The notes: generated from the sequence alone by a model not told the origin. A DNA stretch of 64,000 nt from Cuneatibacter caecimuris (GCF_004216775.1 NZ_SGXF01000001.1:980828-1044827); one strand, 5' to 3'. Positions 1 to 7,791 are shown, counted from the stretch's first letter. A program made the numbers and translations.

Positions 1-912
1 AACAGCAGATAAACTCTTATACTCATCTTTAAGTTGTTTAATGTAAATTTCAACCAAATTGTTATCTTCTGTTCCTTTTACCAGGTGAACACCGTTTTGA
101 AACCCTTCGTCTAATATTTCCGCTTGCAATGGTAGCCCCTGCACTTTACAGCATACCCTATTAGATTCAGTATAAATAGCCGAAAGAACATTTTTCCATT
201 TATCTTTAATACACTTTTCTTCATATGCTAATTCATTCTTATTTCGTTCATTTGTAATTGTTTCTAATCCTATTAAATATTCAACAATTCTTTTTTTCGC
301 CTCTTTTATACCTAAATATGGCATTGCTGAAAACAAATCTGCCCATCCTCTTTTTTGCTCAATGAACATTGCTGAAAATAATAATTGTAAATAAAGTTTT
401 CTTTCTTTATCATCAGAGGTCGGCACTATAGGTAGCGATAAACCTAAGAACTTTTCTAAAAATGCATGAAACCCTTTTTCATGTACAGCAGCGTTTTTAG
501 ACAAAACATACATATCTTCTAATTCGGTGTCTTTATTATTAATGTTGTCCATATCACTAAAATAAACTGTCACTAATTTACTCTGTCTATTATCCATTTT
601 CGCTGCACGATAAATAGTAATACAATCAACTCCATTATATATTTCCATATATACTTTAGACTGCAACACAGCATATACATTTTGCCCATCTTTAATATAG
701 CTCTTATAGGCATCTGTTAGAACCTTTTCGCCTTCCCCGCCGATTATCTGTTCAAATCCCAAACAATAATATATGCCTGCTATAACTGAACTTTTCCCAC
801 AAGTATTATTGGGACTTGCAATAAAATTCAAACCACGACTAAATTCCTCATCAAAACCGTATTCACCATTATCCGTGTTTATTATTATCTTTAGTCGATT
901 AACTTGTAGCAT
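1..912 (-). CDS. SMC/RecF-like ABC ATPase of an ABC-three-component system (3' end outside window)
   Basis: The frame is open from an ATG at 912 to the window edge, so 304 N-terminal residues are visible and the C-terminal part, with Walker B and the signature motif, is missing. It starts MLQVNRLKIII, and a P-loop (SPNNTCGKS, residues 33-41) follows after the phrase RGLNF. This is the RecF/SMC-type arrangement, with the first Walker A Gly replaced by Ser. The start overlaps the stop of the preceding gene by 14 nt, so translation is probably coupled. Its place behind a middle-component-like gene and an endonuclease-like gene fits the ATPase of an ABC-3C conflict system. The general ATPase call is firm; the system assignment is inference. 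Confidence 0.75.
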   Translation of the reverse strand, partial: MLQVNRLKIIINTDNGEYGFDEEFSRGLNFIASPNNTCGKSSVIAGIYYCLGFEQIIGGEGEKVLTDAYKSYIKDGQNVYAVLQSKVYMEIYNGVDCITIYRAAKMDNRQSKLVTVYFSDMDNINNKDTELEDMYVLSKNAAVHEKGFHAFLEKFLGLSLPIVPTSDDKERKLYLQLLFSAMFIEQKRGWADLFSAMPYLGIKEAKKRIVEYLIGLETITNERNKNELAYEEKCIKDKWKNVLSAIYTESNRVCCKVQGLPLQAEILDEGFQNGVHLVKGTEDNNLVEIYIKQLKDEYKSLSAV

Positions 913-1384
913 CTATATACCTCCATGTTTCCATTAGATCTGCAATCTTTTCTTCAGTTAATTGTTTTCCTATTTTATTTAAAAACTCTTTTTCATTTTT
1001 TAACAAACAATTATCTCTTTGTATTTTTCGCACAAAGTTCTTTCCTTTTTCTGTTAGCTTAAAATTTCCCTGAGCTAATTGCGTAATCATTTGATCTGCC
1101 ATAGCATACTTAATTGCACGATTCACAGCTGGATCAAAACGCACGGAAGTATAACTCATTTTGTTTTTATTGCAGAAACTCAATAACCTTGTTTTACCTT
1201 TCTCGTCATTCATCGCATTTGCTATCATCTGTATTTTTAGAAACGAACAACTCTTCCGTCCACCACACAGAAAAAGAATAAGGCAAATCTGACCTAATTT
1301 ATAACTTATTCGATAATTATAAGGAACTGCATCTGGCTTTGCATCAAAAACAATTGTATCTGATATTAGTATCTCTCTCTCCAT
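899..1384 (-). CDS. Probable middle component of an ABC-three-component system
   Basis: A 161-residue protein with no signal peptide. The middle part (roughly 35-120) looks like a winged-helix module: a hydrophobic helix with KLGQICLILFLC, then predicted helices, ending in a FKLTEKGKNFVRKI wing-like segment typical of wHTH domains. It lies 6 nt after the endonuclease-like gene and overlaps the ATPase gene downstream. Size, order and wHTH character match the middle components described for ABC-3C systems. The family name is inferred from gene order and a faint sequence impression; a non-ABC-3C regulator remains possible. Confidence 0.6.
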   Translation of the reverse strand: MEREILISDTIVFDAKPDAVPYNYRISYKLGQICLILFLCGGRKSCSFLKIQMIANAMNDEKGKTRLLSFCNKNKMSYTSVRFDPAVNRAIKYAMADQMITQLAQGNFKLTEKGKNFVRKIQRDNCLLKNEKEFLNKIGKQLTEEKIADLMETWRYIDATS

Positions 1385-1390
1385 AAATAA

Positions 1391-2341
1391 TCACCTAAAC
1401 TCCATTGAACAATCTGCTAACCAGCTTCCTACCATATCTTGTTTCAACTCACTAACCGAGGCAAACGACAAATTATCAAATTCAGATTCTAATCTATCCC
1501 CAAATTCTTTAATTAACTCGCTAAACAGCTTACCATTGATTGATTTATCTACATTCATTTTTGTACGTATTTCCACTTCATTTTTACAAGTAGATTCTAA
1601 TTCCTGTATTTCCTCATATATTCTAGGAAAAGAAACATGTAGATCGGATAATATTTCTCGCCCACGCATATAATATTCTATGTATCTTCTAACAATATCC
1701 TTATAGTTCATGTCATCAACTGAGATATTCCCCATTACTGCCCTAACTTTTCTCTTAATATTTTCTGCCTTTTCTGAATCACACTTTTCCCAGTCAATTT
1801 CTGATGTATTCTTTAGCGTCAAATCCAGCTTTACATCAGAACACTTACTTCTAAATAAACGGGTAAATTCCAACTTAAAGTCTTCCGCCACCTTCACGAT
1901 AATTTTAAAATTATCTGCTATATAGTCGAAATCTTTTGGCGAATCAGCTTTTTTCTGTAATACTAAATCAGTTTTGTTTTTTGCATGTATTAATATCTTA
2001 CTGTCCTTATACTCTGGAGTAACAAAATGCCACTCCTGAATCTTTGGAACACCTAAACTAATTAATCGCTCCTTATATTTGCCATCAATAAGTTTATTTA
2101 TATCTGTTGTCATCTTTTTCCTTAAATGCTCATACAACTCGTTATCCGCATAACCTCTTTCAGGACAATAGCACTGATACACAATACCTGTATGCGTGAA
2201 TCCCTCAATCCCTGCATCTCCTCCAGCAATGGACGGAATCTTTTGGTATCCTTCGCTTTGATACCTTTCTCTGTACCATTCATCACACAATCCTTCCCAA
2301 GCATCCCCCTCCATATAGTTTCCTATGTAATCTATTACCAT
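1391..2341 (-). CDS. Restriction-endonuclease-like effector of an ABC-three-component system
   Basis: A 316-residue protein. Residues about 10-60 contain the run GGDAGIEGF followed by a strand with YQCYCPE. This spacing of an Asp and a (Q/E)-x-x strand resembles the PD-(D/E)xK/Mrr-type nuclease core, although the expected Lys is not evident (QCYCPE). The C-terminal 200 residues are mostly helical and unassigned, as expected for the conserved C-terminal domain of ABC-3C third components. An SD (GGAGGG) sits 7 nt before the ATG. It is followed by the middle component and the ATPase, which suggests the nuclease is the effector gated by the ATPase. Nuclease activity is inference. Confidence 0.6.
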   Translation of the reverse strand: MVIDYIGNYMEGDAWEGLCDEWYRERYQSEGYQKIPSIAGGDAGIEGFTHTGIVYQCYCPERGYADNELYEHLRKKMTTDINKLIDGKYKERLISLGVPKIQEWHFVTPEYKDSKILIHAKNKTDLVLQKKADSPKDFDYIADNFKIIVKVAEDFKLEFTRLFRSKCSDVKLDLTLKNTSEIDWEKCDSEKAENIKRKVRAVMGNISVDDMNYKDIVRRYIEYYMRGREILSDLHVSFPRIYEEIQELESTCKNEVEIRTKMNVDKSINGKLFSELIKEFGDRLESEFDNLSFASVSELKQDMVGSWLADCSMEFR

Positions 2342-2342
2342 T

Positions 2343-2540
2343 TCATTTCCCTCCGCAAAACATTTTTAGTGATATAGTATTTTGAATCCTCAATTTATCA
2401 GTTACAAGCCTCGAATCAACTATTTCCTCCCGCATACTATCTTGATAGCGTATCTTTACTAATTCAAATATTGGATACTCCATAACTATATATACTTTTT
2501 GATTGAGATAGTATTTATTAATCATTCTATCATTTAACAC
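2343..2540 (-). CDS. Small protein of unknown function, first gene of the ABC-3C-like operon
   Basis: This 65-residue frame starts at a GTG with a strong SD (GAGGAGGT) about 9 nt upstream and ends 1 nt before the start of the endonuclease-like gene. The SD and the tight spacing are the main reasons to believe it. The product is basic and Tyr-rich (NKYYLNQKVYIV), with no membrane segment or recognisable motif. It may be an accessory or regulatory protein of the downstream system, or a short leader whose translation opens the next SD. I do not recognise its family. Confidence 0.55.
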   Translation of the reverse strand: MLNDRMINKYYLNQKVYIVMEYPIFELVKIRYQDSMREEIVDSRLVTDKLRIQNTISLKMFCGGK

Positions 2541-2639
2541 AAAATACTACCTCCTCACACCAATTATGTTTCTTTAATTTTAACATATTTTAATGCATTG
2601 CTCTATACAACTTTCAGACTAATGGCCAAAACTTTAAAT

Positions 2640-3014
2640 TTACTTCCCCCTTAAATCAAACCGATTCCCATCAGTCCTTCCCATACCAATTATATCCCCG
2701 TACATACTGCAAGTAAACGTATACGACACCCCATCCACCATAACCTCTACCGTCATTCCATCCTCTTCCAGCATACAGAACATATTAAACTCCAACACAT
2801 CCCTGTTCCGGTTCAAAAACTTACTGATTGCTTCTTCTGTCTGCTCTTCCAACGCTTTCCTCTCGTCCGTCACATCCTCTCCATCACGATAAGCCGATAC
2901 AACCTCACCATCCGCTGTAATAATCATTGATGAATGTCCCTCTTCCTTTTCTTCTGCCCGGGCACATCCTGTAAGTATCAACACCATAACTAAAAATATT
3001 ATTTTCTTCATCAT
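2640..3014 (-). CDS. Small lipoprotein of unknown function
   Basis: The product begins MMKKIIFLVMVLILTGCAR: a short basic start, a hydrophobic run and a lipobox (LTGC), so it should be lipid-anchored on the outer face of the membrane after about 17 residues are removed. About 105 mature residues follow, acidic and with no known motif. The ATG at 3014 is preferred because GGAAAGG lies just upstream and the signal peptide then has normal length; a TTG at 3029 is the alternative. It follows the XRE gene on the same strand with a gap of under 50 nt, so the two are probably one transcript. Confidence 0.7.
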   Translation of the reverse strand: MMKKIIFLVMVLILTGCARAEEKEEGHSSMIITADGEVVSAYRDGEDVTDERKALEEQTEEAISKFLNRNRDVLEFNMFCMLEEDGMTVEVMVDGVSYTFTCSMYGDIIGMGRTDGNRFDLRGK

Positions 3015-3060
3015 TTGCCTTTCCGGCAAATACGCAAAAAGCAGCCTAAACCAGACTGCT

Positions 3061-3384
3061 CTACTTCAATTTCATACCCCTCACATAGATTTCAACCGCT
3101 TCTTTCTCTTTATCCGTCAAGGATTCCCAAATTTCTAGCACTTTCTTTTGTTCTGAAGATAATTCCAGTTTTCCTATATCATCAGAAAAAAATTGTGGCA
3201 GCGTGATCCCCAATCCGTCACAAATCCTGTCCAATGTATAAAAGGTAGGTGTGCTTCCTCTTTTCTTCAGGTTCGATAAAGAGGACTGGCTAATGCCCGT
3301 CTTTTTAGATAGCGCATACATAGACATCTGCTTTTTATCACAGAGTTCCTCTATTCGATTCGCAATATACTTCTCATCTAACAA
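3061..3384 (-). CDS. XRE-family transcriptional regulator
   Basis: A 107-residue protein with a Cro/CI-type helix-turn-helix over residues about 8-62: MSMYALSKKTGISQSSLSNL is the HTH core, followed by the usual helix with TFYTLDRICDGLGITL. The C-terminal 40 residues (SSEQKKVLEIWESLTDKEKE) resemble the short helical tail of SinR-like regulators common in Clostridia. The start is a TTG. An inverted repeat at 3464-3483 lies upstream in the likely promoter, which fits autoregulation. The lipoprotein gene follows on the same strand. Confidence 0.85.
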   Translation of the reverse strand: MLDEKYIANRIEELCDKKQMSMYALSKKTGISQSSLSNLKKRGSTPTFYTLDRICDGLGITLPQFFSDDIGKLELSSEQKKVLEIWESLTDKEKEAVEIYVRGMKLK

Positions 3385-3463
3385 GCAACCTACACCCCAC
3401 TTCCGATATATGTTGCTTTCATTTTACCCGGTATGATTGGATATTATTAGATTTTCAATCAAG

Positions 3464-3483
3464 AAGTATATTACTTTATACTT
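3464..3483. promoter_or_regulatory. Inverted repeat, candidate operator for the XRE gene
   Basis: AAGTATA and TATACTT are separated by 6 nt, about 80 nt before the XRE start. On the minus strand a TTGATA lies just upstream of the repeat, and the second arm forms a TATACT-like -10, so a bound protein would cover the promoter. Confidence 0.4.
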
Positions 3484-3528
3484 GAGTAGTATCAAATTAA
3501 AAAAATAAGCGTATTACCTAATACTCTT

Positions 3529-3753
3529 TTATTGGTTCCTTTTCATTTCCTTACAAAGATACTCAATCACTTCCTGCGGTGTCGGGCGTTCCCCCTTAAA
3601 AGGTACTTTTTCCCACTCTGCTCTAATCACTGGATCAGGATTGTCAAAACCAGAATCAATGGCAATTTGTATTTCCTTTTCTACCTCTTTTGAACTGATC
3701 CCCTCTCCTTTTCCGATAGTATTCATCACCTTATTAAATTTTCTTTTTCTCAT
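3529..3753 (-). CDS. Small Spo0A C-terminal-like protein
   Basis: About 74 residues from the ATG at 3753 (MRKRKFNKVMNTIGK). A TTG at 3780 would add nine residues; AAAGGAGG lies between the two, somewhat far from the ATG. The pattern, a helix with ISSKEVEKEIQIAIDSG, then NPDPVIRAEW and ending PTPQEVIEYL, matches the small proteins widely annotated in Lachnospiraceae as Spo0A C-terminal-domain-like. Such proteins hold only a sigma-A/DNA-contact-like helical fold and no receiver domain. The role is unknown; DNA binding is likely. A perfect inverted repeat (3775-3794) overlaps its 5' end. Confidence 0.65.
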   Translation of the reverse strand: MRKRKFNKVMNTIGKGEGISSKEVEKEIQIAIDSGFDNPDPVIRAEWEKVPFKGERPTPQEVIEYLCKEMKRNQ

Positions 3754-3774
3754 AGCTTTATATTTCGCCTCCTT

Positions 3775-3794
3775 TTGCAATCTATTAATTGCAA
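3775..3794. promoter_or_regulatory. Perfect inverted repeat between divergent genes
   Basis: TTGCAAT and ATTGCAA are separated by 6 nt in the 110-nt gap between the Spo0A-C-like gene and the divergent XRE gene. Its position suggests an operator for one or both. Confidence 0.4.
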
Positions 3795-3864
3795 TTATAC
3801 AGACATTTTATACTAGAATCAATATAAACATACGATATGTCGAGCGAAAGGCTGGTAGTCAATT

Positions 3865-4119
3865 ATGCCGCAAAAACTAAAACAAACACAGGATATTTCT
3901 CTGGGAAATAATCTTAGAAAATTAAGAAACAGTGCAAGCTTAACACAAGAACAGGTTATCGCACAATTACAGCTTCGTAACTTCTCTATTTCCAGAAGTG
4001 CCTACTCTCAAATAGAAGCCGGTACATATAACATTCGCATTAGTGAGTTGATTGCATTGGCTGAAATTTTTCACACAGATTACAATACGATATTTGACGG
4101 TCTGACCTATAAAAAATGA
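3865..4119 (+). CDS. XRE-family regulator
   Basis: An 84-residue single-domain Cro/CI-type protein. The HTH spans residues about 12-75: LGNNLRKLRNSASLTQEQV, then SISRSAYSQIEAGTYNIRI as the recognition helix and flank, then LIALAEIFHTDYNTIF. It is divergent from the Spo0A-C-like gene and is closed by its own terminator, so it is a single-gene unit on the strand opposite to the rest of the element. It probably represses itself and its divergent neighbour. Confidence 0.85.
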   Translation: MPQKLKQTQDISLGNNLRKLRNSASLTQEQVIAQLQLRNFSISRSAYSQIEAGTYNIRISELIALAEIFHTDYNTIFDGLTYKK

Positions 4120-4157
4120 CCCTGATTACAGGATTTCTGCAGTCTAGGGTCATTTTT
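4112..4157 (+). terminator. Intrinsic terminator after XRE gene
   Basis: AAAATGACCCT pairs with AGGGTCATTTT around a loop of about 22 nt, ending in a T run. The left arm overlaps the XRE stop codon. Confidence 0.8.
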
Positions 4158-4201
4158 GTATGCATCTTTGGATTATGCCAAATCAGCATCGTACACTCCG
4201 T

Positions 4202-4579
4202 TTATATATACACTAATTCTTTCAATATGATTTCCTCAGCAGCACTCTTGATATTATTCATTAAACCCACCCATTTCATTTGATCCTCCGCCTTTAGTTG
4301 TTCGGTAATCCCATGCTGGCGTTTCATTAATTGAATCAAATATTCCATTCTCTCGCTTGCTTCTTTGTCCACAGTATTCAAATGCTTCACCAGTTTTCCT
4401 TGTGTTAACAGGGAAATGTACATACCCCTCTTGTACTCTTTCAAATATCTAAGCCTTAGAGAACCATATTTCCCATAGTCTGGTGTCTCTTCTTGTGGCG
4501 GAAGTAAATCTGGCAAATAATAATCTCCTGTTAAAGTGTAAGACAATCCATTTTTCTTATCATAAATATGTTTTTTCAT
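4202..4579 (-). CDS. tnpV: TnpV family protein
   Basis: About 125 residues from the ATG at 4579, chosen because GGAG lies 8 nt upstream and homologues begin near YTLTGDYYLPDLLPP. The body has the TnpV pattern: GKYGSLRLRYLKEYK, then LLTQGKLVKHL, then EQLKAEDQMKWVGLMNNI near the C-terminus. TnpV is carried by Tn4451-like and related mobilisable transposons; its biochemical role is not established. It ends the minus-strand mobilisation operon and lies 10 nt after the relaxase stop. Confidence 0.85.
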   Translation of the reverse strand: MKKHIYDKKNGLSYTLTGDYYLPDLLPPQEETPDYGKYGSLRLRYLKEYKRGMYISLLTQGKLVKHLNTVDKEASERMEYLIQLMKRQHGITEQLKAEDQMKWVGLMNNIKSAAEEIILKELVYI

Positions 4580-4589
4580 GCGTTTCTCC

Positions 4590-6161
4590 TTATCTCGCAT
4601 CCCGATCTCTGGAACGGGAATGTGTGCGTTTTGATTTTTTATCACGCTCTTTGATTTTTTGTTTGTTCCTTTCCAATTTAGCTAATACACTGACCGGGTC
4701 TTCCCTACGCTCAATACTGTTTTTCCATGCCTTAACTGCCCTCTGATACTCCCCATATGCAGCCTGAGCCGCCACATATTTTTCCAGAAATTCTTTTACA
4801 TTCTTATACCCATAATCCTGCACAATTCCTGATAACTGCCGCTTCAAAGTGTCAACCAAAGGAACTAATTCATTAATGTCAGCCTGCAATTCCTTACGCC
4901 GCTTTCCCTTAAATAAACCTTTTGTATTCTCCAACTCCTTTTTTACCCCGGCAAGTTTTTGTTCTTTTAGATAGATTGCATGATTTTGATTATCCAATTT
5001 GCGGTAAATAACACTTAAGTTCGGATATTGTTCAGCTAACGCTGGCTTTACTGGCGGGGCTGGCAACGACCGTTCCGTTTCCCTGATATTTTTATCGTCT
5101 ACCACCTGAATATCTCCGGTTTTCCCACTTGAAATAATAGGTGGCAATGCTCTCTCTGTATCATCACGCTCCTGATAAATCTGCTTCAATATTTGAGAAA
5201 CCAAAATCTGTAGAGCGACAATCGCTAATTGGACGATTGCCATAAAAAGCTGTGGCTGTCTGCCCTGCTTTTGAATAGAACTTTTTACCTTATCTGCAAT
5301 TTCTGTCTGCTTAATGCTCATAATTTTTTCTTCCGCAATCCCGCCCACCATTGCCCTGTCCACTGTCTGATTCCATCTTTGCCGAACTCTATTATCTGAT
5401 TCTATCTGCTCTGCTTTCGGGTTATTTTTACCGATCTTTTTCATCGCCAAATATGGACTGCTCTTATCAAACACCTGCAGTTTTTCTTTTTTATCTTTCA
5501 CATAGATATTCATCAGTTCTGCAAAAGAGCATTTAACCTCATTCAGAAATATTTCATTCTTAAACTTTGAATCCTTTGTAGTGAAAATTTTCCGTTCATA
5601 TACAGCACCTTTAGGAACAATCTTACATCCTTTTCTTACTTGTCCTGCTTCATCCATAATCTCTTTCTTAGTGCGTACATGCTTTCCATTCTCATCGTAG
5701 AACATATTTCTGGATGCTACTTTTTCAATCGGTTCTTCCAACAATCTGCGCTCTGAAAAAATAAGATGGATATGATAATTCGTCTTTCGCTTATTATGGT
5801 GCAATGCCCCAACACATTCTACCTCATAATTCCTCTTAAAATGCTCTACAAATAATTTCAGCAGCATATCCGGCTCATAGTCCACAAAACTCTCCGGCAG
5901 GGCGATAATCAGTTCTCTTGCTTCAATACATTTACCGCCTGTTCCACTTTTCTCGAACTCTTCTTGATTACACTTCGCCAGCTCACTCCAAAATTTCCGT
6001 TCTGTAGTATCATATACTGCATACAAATTTTCTTGCCTGGCATAGCTGGATATATAATTAATTCTGCCTTTTAGATTTGTCAGTTTCGACATCTGTATAA
6101 ATGAGTGTCTTGCAATAGGCGTTCCCTCCTCCCTTGCCTTTGTGAGTGGGTGCATAGGCAC
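4590..6161 (-). CDS. mobL: MobA/MobL (MOBQ) relaxase
   Basis: Up to 523 residues. The N-terminal third is a MobA/MobL relaxase domain. The metal-binding motif NYHIHLIFSERR (about residue 128) and the upstream catalytic-Tyr region (INYISSYARQENLYAVY, residues 35-51) are visible. Relaxases nick oriT and lead single-strand transfer. A hydrophobic stretch near residue 310 (LFMAIVQLAIVALQILV) and a long basic coiled tail follow. The start is uncertain: a very strong SD (GGGAGGAGGG, 6124-6133) lies inside the long frame. It is placed correctly for an ATT at codon 16 (6116), or less well for the ATG at 6092. The oriT candidate is immediately upstream. Confidence 0.9.
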   Translation of the reverse strand: MPMHPLTKAREEGTPIARHSFIQMSKLTNLKGRINYISSYARQENLYAVYDTTERKFWSELAKCNQEEFEKSGTGGKCIEARELIIALPESFVDYEPDMLLKLFVEHFKRNYEVECVGALHHNKRKTNYHIHLIFSERRLLEEPIEKVASRNMFYDENGKHVRTKKEIMDEAGQVRKGCKIVPKGAVYERKIFTTKDSKFKNEIFLNEVKCSFAELMNIYVKDKKEKLQVFDKSSPYLAMKKIGKNNPKAEQIESDNRVRQRWNQTVDRAMVGGIAEEKIMSIKQTEIADKVKSSIQKQGRQPQLFMAIVQLAIVALQILVSQILKQIYQERDDTERALPPIISSGKTGDIQVVDDKNIRETERSLPAPPVKPALAEQYPNLSVIYRKLDNQNHAIYLKEQKLAGVKKELENTKGLFKGKRRKELQADINELVPLVDTLKRQLSGIVQDYGYKNVKEFLEKYVAAQAAYGEYQRAVKAWKNSIERREDPVSVLAKLERNKQKIKERDKKSKRTHSRSRDRDAR

Positions 6162-6176
6162 CCGTTTACGAACTTA

Positions 6177-6367
6177 TGCCCTTTACCGGGCAATCTGCCC
6201 CCTGCAAGGGCGAAATACCCGAAGTACAAAACGAAGTTTTGTGCGTAGGGTGTATTTCGCTCTCAAACGCCGAGGGCTTAGACAAAGTATTTTCTTATTG
6301 ATGAGAGATGCCACGGCTTATTTCTTTTTCGGCGTGTCCGCCGCTTTATATGCCCGTTACCGGGCAA
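6177..6367. other. Candidate origin of transfer (oriT) region
   Basis: This gene-free gap between the relaxase and the rep-like gene contains a nested palindrome at 6211-6259: outer arms CGAAATACCC and GGGTGTATTTCG, inner perfect arms ACAAAAC and GTTTTGT with a 3-nt loop, followed by GCGTAGGG. Two near-identical 17-nt repeats (TGCCC[T/G]TTACCGGGCAA) at 6177-6193 and 6351-6367 bracket the region. Location next to a MOBQ relaxase plus this structure supports oriT. The nick position is not determined. Confidence 0.6.
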
Positions 6368-6370
6368 AAT

Positions 6371-7315
6371 TCAATTGCCATACATGTCATGCTGTACCCT
6401 TGCCATATAATAGCTGCCCATAGTCAATACAGCGTTATATAGGCTCGTTATCAGCATTGCCTTAATGTTCCTTACCTCGGTTGTATTATGAGCCAGACAG
6501 TCTAATACATAGCGTATATGCCCCATATTCAATTTCCGAAACTGTGCTTGAACCAGATAAGTCTGCCGTTCCTCTTTGTTTACCCGTATGGTTTCCTTTG
6601 TTGTTGTCAAAACCTCTACTGCCAGAGAGACAATTTCATCTAACTGCTCTGCCTGATATGGCATATCCAATCGTATCGCATCATAATCAATCTGCTTTTT
6701 AAAATGTTCCAGTTCTTCCTGATATGATAGGATTGAATACTCTTTGTTGTTAATCTCTGGAGAAATCTTTGTATTTGTATCACACTTCCCGGAATGATCT
6801 GTCTCCATTTTCCCTATGGTTCTATCATCGTTTTTGGCATCAGGTGTCTCCAAAATTGGTGACATGGATTCATTATCACCTTGTATTGGGTTGGTTAATT
6901 CCTGCAATCTCCCCGGTATCAATTCCAGATACATTACATTATTCACACTTCGCCCATTGATTTTTAGATCACGAAATTCTCTGCGTATAACTCCCAATTC
7001 TTCCAATGCAACAACTGCCCTTGCCGCTTGTCTCTTTGAGATTCCAAACTGGTCGGATATTTGCTGATAGCTTCTTTGCAGTAAATCTCCATGAAACTTC
7101 TTCTGTAATCTTGTTGTCTGCCCGGTCATTTCATCTCTGACCTCTGTGGGGCGATACCAATAGACAATATCTGCCAATATCATAATCGCTTCTACATATG
7201 GTTTCCCAGTTGGCTTGACGATTGCCCTGTACCAATTCTGAGGAATCACATTTCCCGTAATTACAATGTTTGCCATTTGGTCTACGATAGTATTCTGAGA
7301 GGAACAGATTGCCAA
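6371..7315 (-). CDS. Replication-initiator-like protein with DUF6017 C-terminus
   Basis: A 314-residue protein. Residues about 20-140 resemble the RepA-N-type/winged-helix initiator fold (IPQNWYRAI, ADIVYWYRP, then YQQISDQFGISKRQAARAVV). The C-terminal part, with IDYDAIRLDMPYQAEQLDEI and AMLITSLYNA, is the DUF6017-type domain that follows it in many Firmicutes integrative elements. It probably supports replication of the excised circle. The start is a TTG with a G-rich SD inside the preceding small gene; an internal ATG at codon 14 is the alternative. It is part of the minus-strand mob operon. Confidence 0.8.
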   Translation of the reverse strand: MAICSSQNTIVDQMANIVITGNVIPQNWYRAIVKPTGKPYVEAIMILADIVYWYRPTEVRDEMTGQTTRLQKKFHGDLLQRSYQQISDQFGISKRQAARAVVALEELGVIRREFRDLKINGRSVNNVMYLELIPGRLQELTNPIQGDNESMSPILETPDAKNDDRTIGKMETDHSGKCDTNTKISPEINNKEYSILSYQEELEHFKKQIDYDAIRLDMPYQAEQLDEIVSLAVEVLTTTKETIRVNKEERQTYLVQAQFRKLNMGHIRYVLDCLAHNTTEVRNIKAMLITSLYNAVLTMGSYYMARVQHDMYGN

Positions 7316-7316
7316 G

Positions 7317-7451
7317 TCACCGCCCCCTTTCTGTATTGAATTTTTGATTGTATCTGCCTTTTCTTCGTGCTACAATACTCTTGTCCAGAGATGCATTGTG
7401 CATTTCTAAGGCTCTTGTATTTACGGATGCAAGGGCTTTTTTAACGCTCAT
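7317..7451 (-). CDS. 44-residue basic protein between mobC and the rep-like gene
   Basis: The ATG at 7451 lies inside the end of mobC (ATGAGCGTTAA overlap, 11 nt) and the TGA lies 1 nt before the TTG start of the rep-like gene, so coding is continuous across the operon. The product begins MSVKKALASVNTRALEMHNA and ends with a basic RRKGRYNQKFNTERGR-type tail. No family is recognised. The perfect overlap spacing and lack of any other explanation for the gap support a real small gene; it may chiefly couple translation. Confidence 0.55.
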   Translation of the reverse strand: MSVKKALASVNTRALEMHNASLDKSIVARRKGRYNQKFNTERGR

Positions 7452-7791
7452 TGCTCTTATCCTCTGTACTATCTTTACGAAATCCCTCTAATATTTCTAA
7501 CATACTCCTGATCGGTGTCAAAAGTTCAGAATCCATCTGGTCAATAGATGTCAGCCGTTCCAGTTCCCTTTCAATATGCTGCAGTTCTCTTCGGAAAGTT
7601 ACAAGCATGAGCGGATTTCCCTTTGCAATCACCTGTTGATGAAGAACGCTTTGAATAATATATTCCCGCTTAGTCTCTGCGCCGGATAGCTTCACTCTCA
7701 TATTCAATTCTTCATTTTCTTCGGGCGATACCCGAAAAGCAACGGTAAGATTGCGCCACCTATTTTTATCATCTTTCTTCTTTTGGGACAT
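7441..7791 (-). CDS. mobC: MobC-like relaxosome protein
   Basis: A 116-residue basic protein. The N-terminal half has a ribbon-helix-helix pattern: NLTVAFRVSPEENEELNMRV (strand, helix), then GAETKREYIIQSVL. The C-terminal half is helical and charged (RRELQHIERELERLTSI). MobC-type proteins bind oriT and help the relaxase reach the nick site. It overlaps the end of the integrase gene by 23 nt and the following 44-residue gene by 11 nt, so excision and mobilisation genes share one operon. Confidence 0.8.
   Translation of the reverse strand: MSQKKKDDKNRWRNLTVAFRVSPEENEELNMRVKLSGAETKREYIIQSVLHQQVIAKGNPLMLVTFRRELQHIERELERLTSIDQMDSELLTPIRSMLEILEGFRKDSTEDKSNER

Noticed and set aside
1710-1925. Plus-strand frame opposite the endonuclease-like gene
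   Set aside because: It is antisense to a well-supported operon, has no SD, and is rich in Ser and Phe as expected of a shadow frame.
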